From the NCBI GenBank assembly GCA_038316335.1, contig JBBQAM010000043.1, positions 1 through 34,473 on the forward strand: DNA of 34,473 nt, written 5' to 3'. The DNA is from JALHST01 sp038316335. GTDB lineage: Bacteria > Bacteroidota > Bacteroidia > Flavobacteriales > Flavobacteriaceae. Below the pieces are notes generated by a model. That model made no database searches and was not told the origin of the DNA. It worked only from the letters and a program-made list of their open reading frames with translations. This document shows positions 33,656 to 34,473 of the stretch, in pieces (position 1 is the stretch's first letter; each line of letters opens with the position of its first letter). The position numbers were made by a program, and so were the translations under genes.

Positions 33656-34473
33656 TTAAAGCAGTCTCTTAGTCACCAATAACTTTTTCAGTTGATCATG
33701 TTTATCCCAAAACCGATCTTTGATCCTTTGGATTGTTTTGTCATACTCCTTATGACCCTTTAAACGTTTAATGAGCGGGTCCTTTTCCATGAATAGCAAA
33801 ATCCAATACTGGTAATTATCTTGTGTTGCGAAAAATTTAAGCTGCTCGATTGCCTTGTCGATTTTCCCTTCATACGAGAACTTTACTGCTGTGCTTGCAC
33901 TCTTGTAAATAGATTGGTCCGCTTTGCAATATTCGGCATACGCATTGAAAAAATTAGCGGCCTGTGCTTCCAAGCCCATCTTTTGGTAGACCAAGGCAAT
34001 CTTGACGTCTTCCTGGGGATAAATATCCTGACCGTTTATTTCCCTGGCCTTGACAAATTTTTTATAATAATAAAAGGCACTGTCGTAGTCTTCCTGATAA
34101 TAATTGAACTTTGCCACTTCCTGCAAAATGTCCAATCGGGTAGTATCTTTGGACCATTCTGCAATCAATCGTTTTTTGGTCTGCTCTAAATTGCCGTCTA
34201 TGGCGTAAAGGATAAATGATTTCAAGTATGGCACATAATAATTATTAGGATTATAGCCAAGGGACTTGTTGATGTAGGTATTTGCCTCATCCACAAAACC
34301 GTTTTGGATGAGTGCGTTACTCAGACCCAAGAAGATATAGCTTTTGGTGATGGAATCCTTGGCGGCAATATCGAGCTCAATGCCTTTCAAAGCATACTCC
34401 AGGTATTTGCCGGTATTGGGAACGGCGTCAGCATATAAAACCGCTAGCATCTGAACCACATCCGATGAGTTAG
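33656..34473 (-). CDS. TPR-repeat protein, C-terminal part (N-terminus beyond window)
   Basis: The minus-strand frame stays open past the GTG at 34459 to the window edge (reading NSSDVV before it), so the real start lies outside. About 272 residues are visible: TPR-like helix pairs such as IFLGLSNALIQNGFVDEANTYI, YYQEDYDSAFYYYKKFV and ALVYQKMGLEAQAANFF. The C-terminus (FMEKDPLIKRLKGHKEYDKT, then IQRIKDRFW) is of a kind I associate with long flavobacterial TPR proteins that carry an N-terminal DNA-binding or adenylate-cyclase-like domain. That N-terminal part is not visible, so the call remains a TPR protein. Confidence 0.8.
   Translation of the reverse strand, partial: NSSDVVQMLAVLYADAVPNTGKYLEYALKGIELDIAAKDSITKSYIFLGLSNALIQNGFVDEANTYINKSLGYNPNNYYVPYLKSFILYAIDGNLEQTKKRLIAEWSKDTTRLDILQEVAKFNYYQEDYDSAFYYYKKFVKAREINGQDIYPQEDVKIALVYQKMGLEAQAANFFNAYAEYCKADQSIYKSASTAVKFSYEGKIDKAIEQLKFFATQDNYQYWILLFMEKDPLIKRLKGHKEYDKTIQRIKDRFWDKHDQLKKLLVTKRLL

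Overview
The window reads as chromosome of a marine-type Flavobacteriaceae (Bacteroidota). The basis is a SusC/SusD pair with Bacteroidota lipoprotein signals, AT-rich intergenic DNA, weak A-rich ribosome-binding sites, and a flavobacterial ECF-type promoter (TGTAAYA, 17 bp, CGTC/CACT). The species cannot be named from this sequence. No rRNA, tRNA, CRISPR array or insertion sequence was recognised.

Region 1 (1-15185) is a polysaccharide/oligosaccharide utilisation locus on the minus strand, read right to left: SusC (13275-10138), SusD, a GH97 glycosidase, a short-chain dehydrogenase (SDR), an FHS-type sugar permease, an aldose-1-epimerase-like protein, a second SDR, an enolase-superfamily dehydratase, and a beta-propeller-like lipoprotein cut by the left window edge. 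A tandem-winged-helix GntR/FCD regulator (14265-15185, plus strand) is divergent from it across a 990-base spacer. The gene set fits glycan import, exo-cleavage (the GH97 residues favour the retaining alpha-galactosidase type), uptake of the free sugar, anomer conversion, and a non-phosphorylative oxidation-dehydration-oxidation route. The sugar itself is not proven.

Region 2 (15186-22560) has a long gene-poor spacer, a SOUL haem-binding-like protein, and a compact minus-strand operon tetR - ABC exporter - HlyD adaptor - TolC channel. This looks like a trans-envelope efflux/secretion machine with a palindromic candidate operator in front of tetR. The ABC protein keeps Walker A but has lost its other catalytic motifs.

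Region 3 (22560-28915) looks like an inorganic-carbon (CO2/bicarbonate) module: a LysR regulator divergent from a 102-residue unknown protein, then DabB (NuoL-like) and DabA (beta-carbonic-anhydrase-like zinc site), then a DUF6671-type protein with a nine-cysteine zinc-ribbon tail.

Region 4 (28916-33350) has an ECF sigma factor, a translationally coupled membrane protein (possible anti-sigma), a two-helix membrane protein, an alpha/beta hydrolase and a CPBP membrane protease. Promoter-like elements of the same architecture lie before the sigma gene, the small membrane protein and the CPBP gene, which suggests one autoregulated regulon.

Region 5 (33351-34473) holds a decayed reading frame and the C-terminal part of a TPR protein running off the right edge.
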